Source of the DNA: an uncultured Geobacteraceae bacterium
GTDB taxonomy: Bacteria; Desulfobacterota; Desulfuromonadia; Geobacterales; Pseudopelobacteraceae
DNA: 5,144 nt
Direction of reading: 5' to 3'
Assembly (NCBI GenBank): GCA_903879825.1
Contig: CAIRND010000287.1
Coordinates: forward strand, 1 to 5,144
Shown: positions 1 through 5,037 of the stretch, one piece after another
Position numbering within the stretch: the first letter of the stretch is position 1
Layout of the letters: every line of letters starts with the position of its first letter
Notes under the pieces: model-generated
The model's input: only the letters and a program-made list of their open reading frames with translations
Databases searched by the model: none
What the model was told of the DNA's origin: nothing
Made by a program: the position numbers and the translations under genes

Positions 1-570
1 CCTGCAGCAAACACCTCCATTCCGATGCCGATTGTTGTCTGGGTGGTTGTGTTGCTGACAATTATTTGCGTGTCATTCATTCACAGCTCCCGCTTTGGCA
101 GGGCGCTCATGGCGGTCAGAGGCGACGAAATTGCGGCTGAAGCGATGGGAATAAACGTGACGCTGTATAAAGTTCAATCCTTCGCTCTTGGCGCGTTTAT
201 CGCCGGCGTCGGTGGCGGCCTTTATGGCCATTTTATGGGTTACATCAACCCATCAGACTTCGGCTTCCTTAAATCGGTTGATATCCTCAGTATGATCGTA
301 CTAGGCGGATTAGGCAGTATAACCGGCAGCGTTATCGGCGCAACCATACTGTCCGCTGCACCTGAATTCTTACGCTTTATGTCTTCCTACCGCATGCTGG
401 TTTATGGCGGTCTGCTCGTCTGCATGATGATCTTCAGACCCAATGGCCTGATGGGCGGCATAAGCTTCACCGGACTGGTTTTGCGCGCACTCGGTCGCAA
501 ACCACATCTGAAAACAATCATGGAACAAAAAATTGCAGAAACAACGAGATCCGGCAATGGCAATTCTTGA
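1..570 (+). CDS. livM: LivM, branched-chain amino acid ABC transporter permease (C-terminal part, 5' end outside window)
   Basis: This is one of the two inner-membrane permease subunits of the high-affinity branched-chain amino acid importer, which pairs with LivH and is driven by LivG and LivF. The frame is open from base 1, so the ATG at 25 is internal; 189 residues are visible, roughly the C-terminal half to two thirds of a usual LivM. The permease cytoplasmic loop that docks the ATPases is present at fragment residues 33-52 (GRALMAVRGDE..AAEAMGI), followed by the glycine-rich helix AGVGGGLYG (68-76) and the family-typical IVLGGLGSITGSVIGA (99-114). Hydrophobic segments lie near 9-28, 58-76, 93-118 and 131-146. 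The tail after RPNGL (146-150) is hydrophilic. It overlaps livG by 14 nt. Family assignment is firm; the actual substrate could be another hydrophobic amino acid or related acid. Confidence 0.93.
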   Translation, partial: PAANTSIPMPIVVWVVVLLTIICVSFIHSSRFGRALMAVRGDEIAAEAMGINVTLYKVQSFALGAFIAGVGGGLYGHFMGYINPSDFGFLKSVDILSMIVLGGLGSITGSVIGATILSAAPEFLRFMSSYRMLVYGGLLVCMMIFRPNGLMGGISFTGLVLRALGRKPHLKTIMEQKIAETTRSGNGNS

Positions 571-1336
571 ACTTAAAAATGTAACTATCCGCTTTGGCGG
601 CCTTGTGGCCGTCAACGATGTCAACCTGACGGTAGAACAAGGGACGATCCAGGCACTGATCGGTCCGAACGGTGCGGGCAAGAGTACGCTCTTTAACCTG
701 ATAACCGGCATCTACCGCCCAACCAGCGGCTCAATCAGCTTTAAAGGGAAGTCTGTCAGTGGCACACCTACCTATAAAATCGCTTCCGCCGGAATAGGTC
801 GAACCTTCCAGAACATTCGCCTGTTCACTGAACTGACAGTGCTGGATAATATTCTGATTGGTGCCCATAGTCAGGGGAGTTGGAACCTGACCGGCGCCCT
901 GATGAAGTTCACCCCCTGGGTACGCAAAGAGGAGGGTGAATTGCTGGATCTGGCCAGAGAGTGCCTGCAGATGGTTGACCTTTCCTATCGCGCTTTTGAA
1001 CTATCCGGCAACCTGCCCTATGGTGAGCAACGCCGCCTCGAAATTGCCCGGGCTCTGGCGCTTAAGCCTGACCTGCTGCTGCTTGACGAACCGGCTGCCG
1101 GCATGAATCCGCAGGAAAAAGCCGAGCTTATGGCAATGGTGCAGCGTATCCGTGCCACCGGCATCACCGTGTTTCTGGTCGAACATGACATGAAGTTCGT
1201 TATGGGGATTTCAGACCGGATCGCGGTACTTGATTATGGTGAGAAGATTGCCGAAGGGCTGCCGGAAGAGATCAGGCAGAACCCCAAAGTTATCGAAGCT
1301 TATCTCGGAAAGGGGGCTGCCGATGCTCACGCTTGA
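557..1336 (+). CDS. livG: LivG, branched-chain amino acid ABC transporter ATP-binding protein
   Basis: This is a cytoplasmic ATPase that hydrolyses ATP to power import through LivHM, working as a pair with LivF. It has 259 residues, a usual length. Visible motifs are Walker A GPNGAGKST (36-44), Q-loop Gln85 in GRTFQN, the LivG-type signature YGEQRR (155-160), Walker B LLLLDEP (173-179) with catalytic Glu178, D-loop AAGMN (180-184) and H-loop His210 in LVEHD. The AAGMNP sequence after Walker B is typical of LivG and unlike the urea transporter homologue UrtD. ATG at 557 is chosen because homologues begin at the MxxLELKNVTIRFGG stretch. An in-frame TTG at 533 would add eight residues that do not look like the family. 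The Shine-Dalgarno is weak (ACGAG, about 8 nt upstream), which fits coupling to livM, whose stop lies 14 nt inside this gene. Confidence 0.95.
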   Translation: MAILELKNVTIRFGGLVAVNDVNLTVEQGTIQALIGPNGAGKSTLFNLITGIYRPTSGSISFKGKSVSGTPTYKIASAGIGRTFQNIRLFTELTVLDNILIGAHSQGSWNLTGALMKFTPWVRKEEGELLDLARECLQMVDLSYRAFELSGNLPYGEQRRLEIARALALKPDLLLLDEPAAGMNPQEKAELMAMVQRIRATGITVFLVEHDMKFVMGISDRIAVLDYGEKIAEGLPEEIRQNPKVIEAYLGKGAADAHA

Positions 1337-2027
1337 TCAACTCTATGTTAACTATGGTGCTATCAAAGCACTGAAAAGCATCTCCTGCACCGTCAAACAG
1401 GGCGAAATAGTTGCCCTGATCGGCGCCAACGGAGCGGGTAAAACCACCATCCTTAACGCTATTTCTGGCATCGTCCCAACGCTTTCCGGCACCGTAACTT
1501 TTTTGGATCAGACCATCAGCGGCATCCCGCCACATGAAATCGTCAAACGCGGCATTTCGCAGGTCCCTGAAGGACGGCGCGTGTTCGCCAATATGTCCGT
1601 TCTCGAAAACCTTGAAATGGGTGCCTACATCCGCAATGACAAAAGTGCCATTTTGGAAGAGATCGAACAGGTTTTCGTCCGCTTTCCCCGTTTATTCGAG
1701 CGCAAGAAACAGTTGGCAAAAACTTTGTCCGGCGGTGAGCAGCAGATGCTTGCCATGGGTCGCGCGCTGATGTCCCGCCCCAAACTACTGCTGCTTGACG
1801 AACCATCCATGGGGCTGGCACCGATGCTGGTGGCGCAGATTTTTTCAATCATCCAGGAGATCAACGCCAGCGGCACAACCATCATGCTGGTTGAGCAGAA
1901 CGCCAACATGGCACTTTCCATTGCCCATCGCGCCTACGTACTTGAAACCGGTGAAGTCGTACTGCAAGGACCGGCAGCGGAACTCGCCGCTAACCCGGAA
2001 GTGCGTAAAGCCTATTTGGGCGAATAG
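1323..2027 (+). CDS. livF: LivF, branched-chain amino acid ABC transporter ATP-binding protein
   Basis: This is the second ATPase of the importer, expected to heterodimerise with LivG under the LivHM permease. It has 234 residues, typical for LivF. Motifs are Walker A GANGAGKTT (34-42), the LivF-specific VPEGRRVF (81-88) in the Q-loop region, signature LSGGEQQ (135-141), Walker B LLLLDEP (155-161) with Glu160, then SMGLAP (162-167). The H-loop reads LVEQN (189-193) with Gln in place of His, which is normal for LivF and not a defect. SMGLAP distinguishes it from the urea transporter homologue UrtE. The ATG at 1323 is fixed by a strong Shine-Dalgarno (GGAAAGGGGG, 1307-1316) six bases upstream and by the family N-terminus; upstream in-frame starts from 1230 lie inside livG. 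It overlaps livG by 14 nt. No intrinsic terminator is evident directly after the stop. Confidence 0.95.
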   Translation: MLTLDQLYVNYGAIKALKSISCTVKQGEIVALIGANGAGKTTILNAISGIVPTLSGTVTFLDQTISGIPPHEIVKRGISQVPEGRRVFANMSVLENLEMGAYIRNDKSAILEEIEQVFVRFPRLFERKKQLAKTLSGGEQQMLAMGRALMSRPKLLLLDEPSMGLAPMLVAQIFSIIQEINASGTTIMLVEQNANMALSIAHRAYVLETGEVVLQGPAAELAANPEVRKAYLGE

Positions 2028-2051
2028 GCCGGTGGGATCAAAGGCAATGGC

Positions 2052-2078
2052 ACGCGGATGACGCGGATGACGCGGATC
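2052..2078 (+). repeat. Three tandem 9-bp units (ACGCGGATG), outer left arm
   Basis: The unit ACGCGGATG occurs at 2052-2060 and 2061-2069, then ACGCGGATC at 2070-2078. A diverged GCGGATT follows at 2091-2097. The opposite arm has only two adjacent units in reverse orientation (ATCCGCGTC ATCCGCGG, 2372-2388), so the left arm carries one extra repeat. Confidence 0.9.
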
Positions 2079-2136
2079 GGGCAGATAAAAGCGGATTAGA
2101 ATCTGACAAGACGTTAAACCTGAAGACAGCAGTTCA

Positions 2137-2166
2137 ACCACAGAGTCACAGAGAACACAGAGAAAA
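2137..2166 (+). repeat. Inner left arm: three CACAGAG units
   Basis: CACAGAG occurs at 2139-2145, 2147-2153 and 2156-2162, spaced 8 then 9 nt, and is followed by AAAA. The same spacing appears mirrored in the right inner arm, where the 8-nt step is again on the outer side. Confidence 0.9.
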
Positions 2167-2228
2167 TATTGTGTTTTTTGAAAAACAGGGTTCACCGAAA
2201 AAGTGAAACTAAGTGTTAGTGCATTAAC

Positions 2229-2234
2229 TATAAT
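2229..2234 (+). promoter_or_regulatory. Possible -10 box (TATAAT) in the repeat core
   Basis: A perfect TATAAT lies in the AT-rich core of the nested repeat, on the strand of the downstream transporter genes. No convincing -35 box is found at 16-18 nt; the closest is GTGAAA (2203-2208) at 20 nt, which is too far. It could serve the eamA-like/rarD pair with a leader of about 190 nt containing both right arms. In an AT-rich stretch the match may be chance. Confidence 0.2.
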
Positions 2235-2251
2235 GTTTTGGATATAAACGC

Positions 2252-2290
2252 TTTTCTCTGTGATCTCTGTGATCTCTGTGCCTCTGTGGT
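2252..2290 (-). repeat. Inner right arm: four CACAGAG units in reverse orientation
   Basis: CTCTGTG occurs at 2256-2262, 2265-2271, 2274-2280 and 2282-2288, spaced 9, 9 and 8 nt, and is preceded by TTTT. It complements the left inner arm but has one extra ATCTCTGTG unit. Confidence 0.9.
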
Positions 2291-2351
2291 GAGGTTTGCA
2301 TAATTTATGTCAAATATTTAGGGTACACAATACACCACATTTTATGTTTTG

Positions 2352-2399
2352 AATCCGCGTTTACCCGCTCAATCCGCGTCATCCGCGGCCCATTGCATT
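2352..2399 (-). repeat. Outer right arm of nested inverted repeat
   Basis: This arm runs AATCCGCG at its inner end, then ATCCGCGTCATCCGCG (2372-2387) and CCATTGC (2390-2396), the reverse complement of the left outer arm minus one 9-bp unit. It ends about 13 bases before the ribosome binding site of the next gene, so a folded transcript would sit immediately upstream of that site. Confidence 0.85.
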
Positions 2400-2431
2400 A
2401 AAGGTTTTCAAAAGAAGAGGACTCACCTACC

Positions 2432-3349
2432 GTGAATAACAAGCCCATCGTAAACCCCTACCTGGCGGTGCTGGTAGGGGTTTTTGCCGTTTCATTCTCT
2501 GCACTTTTTGTCAGGCTCACGACCGCACCGGCCCTGATTATTGCCACCTATCGCCTGCTCTTTACGTTCATGATACTGGCTCCCTATGCCCTGCTCCGCC
2601 ATCGTCACGAGCTCACCACGCTTTCCTGGCGAGAGCGCGGTCTTTCAGCAGCCAGCGGCATCTGCCTTGCACTCCACCTTGTCACCTGGTTCGCTTCACT
2701 CCGCTATACCAGCATTGCCAGTTCAGTTGTGCTTGTCACCACGCAACCTCTTTTCGTTGTTGTCGGCTCGTGGCTCTTTTTCAAAGAAAAGGTCAGCCGC
2801 ATGGCTATGTTGGGAGGGGGCCTCGCACTGCTCGGAAGTTTTATCATCGGTGCCGCCGATTTCCAGATCGGCAAAGAAGCTTTTTGGGGCGATCTGCTCG
2901 CTCTAACGGCTGCCATTTTTGTCTCAGGCTATCTGTTGATCGGTCGTCGTTTACGGGGTGGAATCGCCCTGCCGGTCTATACGTTTTACACCTACGGCAG
3001 CAGCGCACTGGTTCTGATAGTGGCAAGCATGGCAACTGCGACTCCCTTTGCACCCTACTCCACCCGCGATTGGATTATTTTTCTCGCCCTGGCATTTGTC
3101 TGCACCGTCATTGGCCACACCGTCTTCAATTGGGTGTTGCGCTATGTCCAGGCCTCTGTTGTGTCAGTCAGCGTCCTGGGCGAGCCATTAGGGGCCATTC
3201 TGTGGGCTTCCATCTTTTTACGTGAATACCCGACGCTGCGCCAGACAATCGGTGCCTGTTTCATCTTCGGCGGACTCTTTATCTTTACCAGTTTTGCTGC
3301 AGGACGCAGCACTGCCGTTGTTCATGCGGATCTGAGTCAAAAAGGATGA
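2432..3349 (+). CDS. EamA-family (DMT superfamily) permease
   Basis: This is a 305-residue inner-membrane protein with the two-repeat, ten-helix layout of EamA-type drug/metabolite transporters. The first repeat spans about 10-142 and the second about 151-288. Family marks include SFSALFVRLT (21-30) with AxxxATYRLLF (34-44) in the first helices, the conserved FKEK near the end of repeat one (117-120) and the matching LGEPLGA (249-255) and FLREYPTLRQTIG (262-274) at the end of repeat two. EamA relatives export amino acids or metabolites, but nothing here fixes the substrate. The start is GTG at 2432, supported by AAGAAGAGGA (2412-2421) ten bases upstream; translation from there begins with a short polar stretch followed directly by helix one. 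The TGA stop overlaps the rarD ATG. It lies just downstream of the nested repeat, and a firm promoter was not found. Confidence 0.9.
   Translation: MNNKPIVNPYLAVLVGVFAVSFSALFVRLTTAPALIIATYRLLFTFMILAPYALLRHRHELTTLSWRERGLSAASGICLALHLVTWFASLRYTSIASSVVLVTTQPLFVVVGSWLFFKEKVSRMAMLGGGLALLGSFIIGAADFQIGKEAFWGDLLALTAAIFVSGYLLIGRRLRGGIALPVYTFYTYGSSALVLIVASMATATPFAPYSTRDWIIFLALAFVCTVIGHTVFNWVLRYVQASVVSVSVLGEPLGAILWASIFLREYPTLRQTIGACFIFGGLFIFTSFAAGRSTAVVHADLSQKG
3341..3346 (+). promoter_or_regulatory. rarD ribosome binding site that bears on start choice
   Basis: AAAGGA abuts the ATG at 3346, too close to serve it by normal initiation, but it lies 8 nt from the in-frame GTG at 3355. Either ribosomes ending the upstream gene restart at the ATGA overlap, or the true start is GTG 3355, shortening RarD by three residues. 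Confidence 0.5.
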
Positions 3350-4263
3350 CGGTCGTGAGTGAAAAACAAAATCATCCACCGGGCAGCGCAGCGGGGCTTG
3401 GCTACGGAATTGTTGCTTATCTGATTTGGGGATTTTTTCCGGTCTACTTCAAAGCACTTTCTGCGGTGCCGCCTCTGCAGGTTGTGGCGCATCGTATTGT
3501 CTGGTCAGTGTTGTTTCTCTGGATAATTATTGCGCTGCGCGGCACATGGCGCGACCTTCGTGATGCGTTCCGCAATACCAGGGCACTCCTGCTTCTCACC
3601 GTCTCTGCACTGCTGATTGCAACAAACTGGCTGGTTTTTATTATTGCCGTCGGCCACGCCCAGGTTATTCAATCAAGCCTCGGCTACTTCATGACGCCAT
3701 TTATCAGTGTCCTGCTCGGAGTTATTTTTCTTCAGGAGCGACTGCGACGGATTCAGCTGATAAGCCTGATTCTCGCAGCGATGGGGGTAGTCCTGCTGAC
3801 TCTCCAGTATGGCCATTTTCCCTGGGTGGCGCTTCTATTGGCGCTTACCTTTGGCTCGTATGGACTGTTCCGCAAAATCGTCACGGTTGATTCGTTAACC
3901 GGCCTGACCGTTGAAACGCTGCTGCTCGGTCCGGCGGCACTCGGTTATCTGGTCTATCTGTTCGTGCAGGGCACCAGCGCCGTTCCATCCGTCGGGTTAC
4001 AGACATCCAGTCTACTTGCCCTGGCCGGTGTCGTAACCGCCGTGCCGCTGCTGCTTTTTGCTTCAGCCGCCCGCCGTCTCCGCCTTGCCACTATCGGCTT
4101 TCTGCAGTATATCACCCCTACCCTTCATTTTCTGCTGGCCGTGTTACTCTACAAAGAACCCTTTACCAAAGCGCACCTGACCAGCTTCCTTTTTATCTGG
4201 GGCGGACTCTGCTGTTATTCGTATGATGCCTGGCGGGGGATGAGACTGAATCAGCAGAAGTGA
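3346..4263 (+). CDS. rarD: RarD, EamA-like DMT superfamily transporter
   Basis: This is a 305-residue ten-helix membrane protein of the RarD branch of the DMT superfamily. From memory it aligns along its length with E. coli RarD (about 296 residues): YLIWGFFPVYFK (25-36), HRIVWS (49-54), NWLVFI (94-99), SLGYFMTP (111-118), then a YGLFRK motif in the middle and LRLATIGFLQYITPT near the penultimate helices. RarD was named from a chloramphenicol-resistance phenotype; its physiological substrate is not established, so only transport is implied. The start overlaps the previous gene's stop (ATGA); GTG at 3355 is an alternative with better Shine-Dalgarno spacing. The last 18 or so codons and the stop lie in a 62-bp sequence duplicated beyond the brnTA module, so this 3' end may have been regenerated by an insertion. 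No terminator follows, and the convergent brnA ends 28 bp away. Confidence 0.92.
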   Translation: MTVVSEKQNHPPGSAAGLGYGIVAYLIWGFFPVYFKALSAVPPLQVVAHRIVWSVLFLWIIIALRGTWRDLRDAFRNTRALLLLTVSALLIATNWLVFIIAVGHAQVIQSSLGYFMTPFISVLLGVIFLQERLRRIQLISLILAAMGVVLLTLQYGHFPWVALLLALTFGSYGLFRKIVTVDSLTGLTVETLLLGPAALGYLVYLFVQGTSAVPSVGLQTSSLLALAGVVTAVPLLLFASAARRLRLATIGFLQYITPTLHFLLAVLLYKEPFTKAHLTSFLFIWGGLCCYSYDAWRGMRLNQQK

Positions 4264-4269
4264 CGGGAC
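4208..4269 (+). repeat. Direct repeat, copy A (3' end of rarD)
   Basis: This 62-bp stretch covers the last codons of rarD, its TGA and six following bases. It recurs at 4963-5024, exactly 755 bp further on, with 59 of 62 bases identical; the differences are at 4221 (G/A), 4233 (G/A) and 4264 (C/G). Copy A keeps the intact reading frame. Together the two copies bracket the brnTA module. Confidence 0.93.
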
Positions 4270-4291
4270 ATAACGTTTATCATGGCCGCCC

Positions 4292-4603
4292 CTATGCGTG
4301 CTTCAGTGGGTGTTCTTCAAGGTATGTCTGCAAAGCCGCATTTATTCTGGTCTGCCAACCTTTGCCGGTTGCTTTGAATGATTCAATAATCGAAACATCA
4401 AGGCTGATAGTCTGTGCCTTTTTCACCCCGCTGCCAAGGGGCCGGCCAACTTTCGGCTTCAACATCTCTTCAGCAACTTCCTGGCTAAAAATCTCATAGA
4501 GCACTTCACTGGCCGGTCGAGCATTGGCAAACATTTCCTCAGTCCATTCGGGGTTTTCTTCATCAATCATGTATGAATCAGGCTTTTTCTTTGACGCGCT
4601 CAT
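4292..4603 (-). CDS. brnA: BrnA, antitoxin of the BrnT/BrnA type II toxin-antitoxin system (DUF4415)
   Basis: This 103-residue antitoxin is expected to bind and neutralise BrnT and, with it, repress its own promoter. The N-terminal half carries the family's DEENPEWTEEMFANARPA (14-31), the toxin-contact region in this family. The C-terminal half is a short ribbon-helix-helix DNA-binding fold: strand QTISLD (64-69), then helices through ATGKGWQTRINAALQTYL (78-95), with GWQTRINAAL being the hallmark. The ATG at 4603 is chosen over the TTG at 4612 because an excellent GGGAGG lies 9 nt upstream of the ATG and overlaps the TTG. It overlaps the end of brnT by 26 bp and is read after it. It ends 28 bp from the rarD stop on the opposite strand, with no terminator between. 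Confidence 0.93.
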   Translation of the reverse strand: MSASKKKPDSYMIDEENPEWTEEMFANARPASEVLYEIFSQEVAEEMLKPKVGRPLGSGVKKAQTISLDVSIIESFKATGKGWQTRINAALQTYLEEHPLKHA

Positions 4604-4856
4604 ATGTGACAACCTCCCTTTTATTGGCTTTCCTAAAACTGATTACGTGAACCGAGTTATCCCGTGGGGTGAAAATTATGGCGTACAACCTGCCAGATAA
4701 CACTGCAAGCGCGTAAAATCGCTGTTCACCATAATTCTTACGAGTGTCTTCAACAATAACGACACTATTCCAATCAAGACCCGAAACCAGCTCAAACGAC
4801 AGTTCTCGTTCAAGAATGTTTATGGCGTTTTTGTTTTCGTCGTAAGTGATATTCAT
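4578..4856 (-). CDS. brnT: BrnT, ribonuclease toxin of the BrnT/BrnA system (DUF497)
   Basis: This 92-residue toxin belongs to the BrnT family, RelE-fold ribonucleases that stop translation when free of BrnA. Family features in order are ITYDENKNAINI (3-14), LSFE (19-22), VVEDTRKNYGEQRF-like (read here as VIVEDTRKNYGEQRF, 33-47), ALAVLSGRLYAIIFTPR (49-65), and ISFRKANKRE (72-81). Many relatives have Lys-His-Gly before the (V/L)SFE stretch; here the corresponding residues read ERE (16-18), so the usual histidine is absent. The toxin-first order is normal for brnTA. ATG 4856 is the only standard start, as a stop follows eight codons upstream and the codons between are not start codons. No Shine-Dalgarno is present, and the predicted promoter places the transcript's 5' end at or next to the ATG. 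Confidence 0.92.
   Translation of the reverse strand: MNITYDENKNAINILERELSFELVSGLDWNSVVIVEDTRKNYGEQRFYALAVLSGRLYAIIFTPRDNSVHVISFRKANKREVVTYERVKEKA
4613..4620 (-). promoter_or_regulatory. Strong ribosome binding site of brnA inside brnT
   Basis: Read on the minus strand this is AAGGGAGG, 9 nt before the ATG at 4603. It is far better than anything before brnT, which should favour antitoxin over toxin translation from the shared mRNA. Confidence 0.85.
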
Positions 4857-4863
4857 AGCTATT

Positions 4864-4892
4864 TTTATAACAATAAATATTCACCGAGTCAA
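4864..4892 (-). promoter_or_regulatory. Sigma70-type promoter of the brnTA operon
   Basis: On the minus strand, TTGACT (4892-4887) and TATAAA (4869-4864) are separated by 17 nt. Only 7 nt lie between the -10 box and the brnT ATG, so initiation should fall at about 4857-4856. A loose AT-rich inverted repeat (TATTT 4860-4864, AAATA 4875-4879) overlaps the -10 box, and GGCA/TGCC (4894-4907 region) lies upstream of the -35; either could be a BrnTA operator, though both are short. Confidence 0.7.
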
Positions 4893-4962
4893 CGGCAAAA
4901 AGTGCCATCCAAGCTGGGCGAGGCTAATCCAGTAAGTTGCAGTTTTTCAGCTACTCCGTTGT

Positions 4963-5024
4963 TCTGCTGTTATTCATATGATGCCTGACGGGGGATGAGA
5001 CTGAATCAGCAGAAGTGAGGGGAC
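4963..5024 (+). repeat. Direct repeat, copy B (decayed duplicate of the rarD 3' end)
   Basis: This matches 4208-4269 at 59 of 62 bases. Read in the rarD frame it gives CCYSYDA and then a stop, because the tryptophan codon TGG (4231-4233 in copy A) is TGA here (4986-4988). The other coding difference is silent (TCG/TCA). No rarD sequence is recognisable before 4963, so only the gene's tail was duplicated. The unit contains its own inverted arms: TTCTGCTG and ATTC (4962-4975) against GAAT and CAGCAGAA (5003-5014). Confidence 0.93.
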
Positions 5025-5037
5025 GATGCGAAGAGTT

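Larger units (their letters stand above)
2041..2399. repeat. Nested inverted-repeat element filling the livF / eamA-like intergenic region
   Basis: A two-layer palindromic structure occupies most of the 404-bp gene-free stretch. The outer left arm (2041-2097) is complementary to the outer right arm (2352-2399): 31 of 36 positions match between 2062-2097 and 2352-2387, and a further GCAATGG/CCATTGC pair (2044-2050, 2390-2396) extends it. The inner left arm (2137-2166) matches the inner right arm (2252-2290) at 28 of 30 positions once one extra 9-bp unit on the right is set aside. The 85-bp core (2167-2251) is AT-rich and contains no open frame of note. The CACAGAG-type and CGCGGAT-type motifs resemble dispersed intergenic repeats I recall from Geobacter-like genomes; that resemblance is from memory and unchecked. 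It may be a non-autonomous mobile palindrome, a folded RNA or a transcription barrier. Confidence 0.85.
4270..5024. mobile_element. Putative inserted brnTA segment bounded by rarD-end repeats
   Basis: The 755-bp segment holds the convergent brnT-brnA operon and the second copy of the rarD 3' end. The arrangement matches what gene-end-targeting integration or a repeat-mediated duplication leaves: an intact host gene end on one side and a duplicate on the other. The DNA looks richer in A+T than its surroundings (35% GC by my count at 4801-4860, against 53% at 4081-4140 in rarD), which agrees with acquisition. There is no recombinase or transposase inside, so it cannot move by itself. Confidence 0.4.

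Noticed and set aside
1845..2195. Minus-strand open frame over the end of livF and the repeat
   Set aside because: It is antisense to well-supported livF codons, has no ribosome site and reads through the repeat arms; it is a shadow frame.
2191..2207. Small hairpin TTCAC/GTGAA in the repeat core
   Set aside because: A 5-bp stem with a 7-nt loop in AT-rich DNA is expected by chance and has no T-run.
2306..2330. Minus-strand TTGACA (2315-2310) as a promoter -35
   Set aside because: No -10-like sequence lies 16-18 nt further on the minus strand, and there is no minus-strand gene to serve.
2038..2400. CRISPR array suggested by the short repeated units
   Set aside because: Units are 7-9 bp, adjacent or nearly so, with no unique spacers of regular length and with opposite orientation in the two halves.
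4208..5024. Integron-type cassette with attC sites flanking brnTA
   Set aside because: The flanking repeats contain inverted arms, but the required attC core elements (GTTRRRY and RYYYAAC in the right places) are not present, and copy A lies inside rarD coding sequence.
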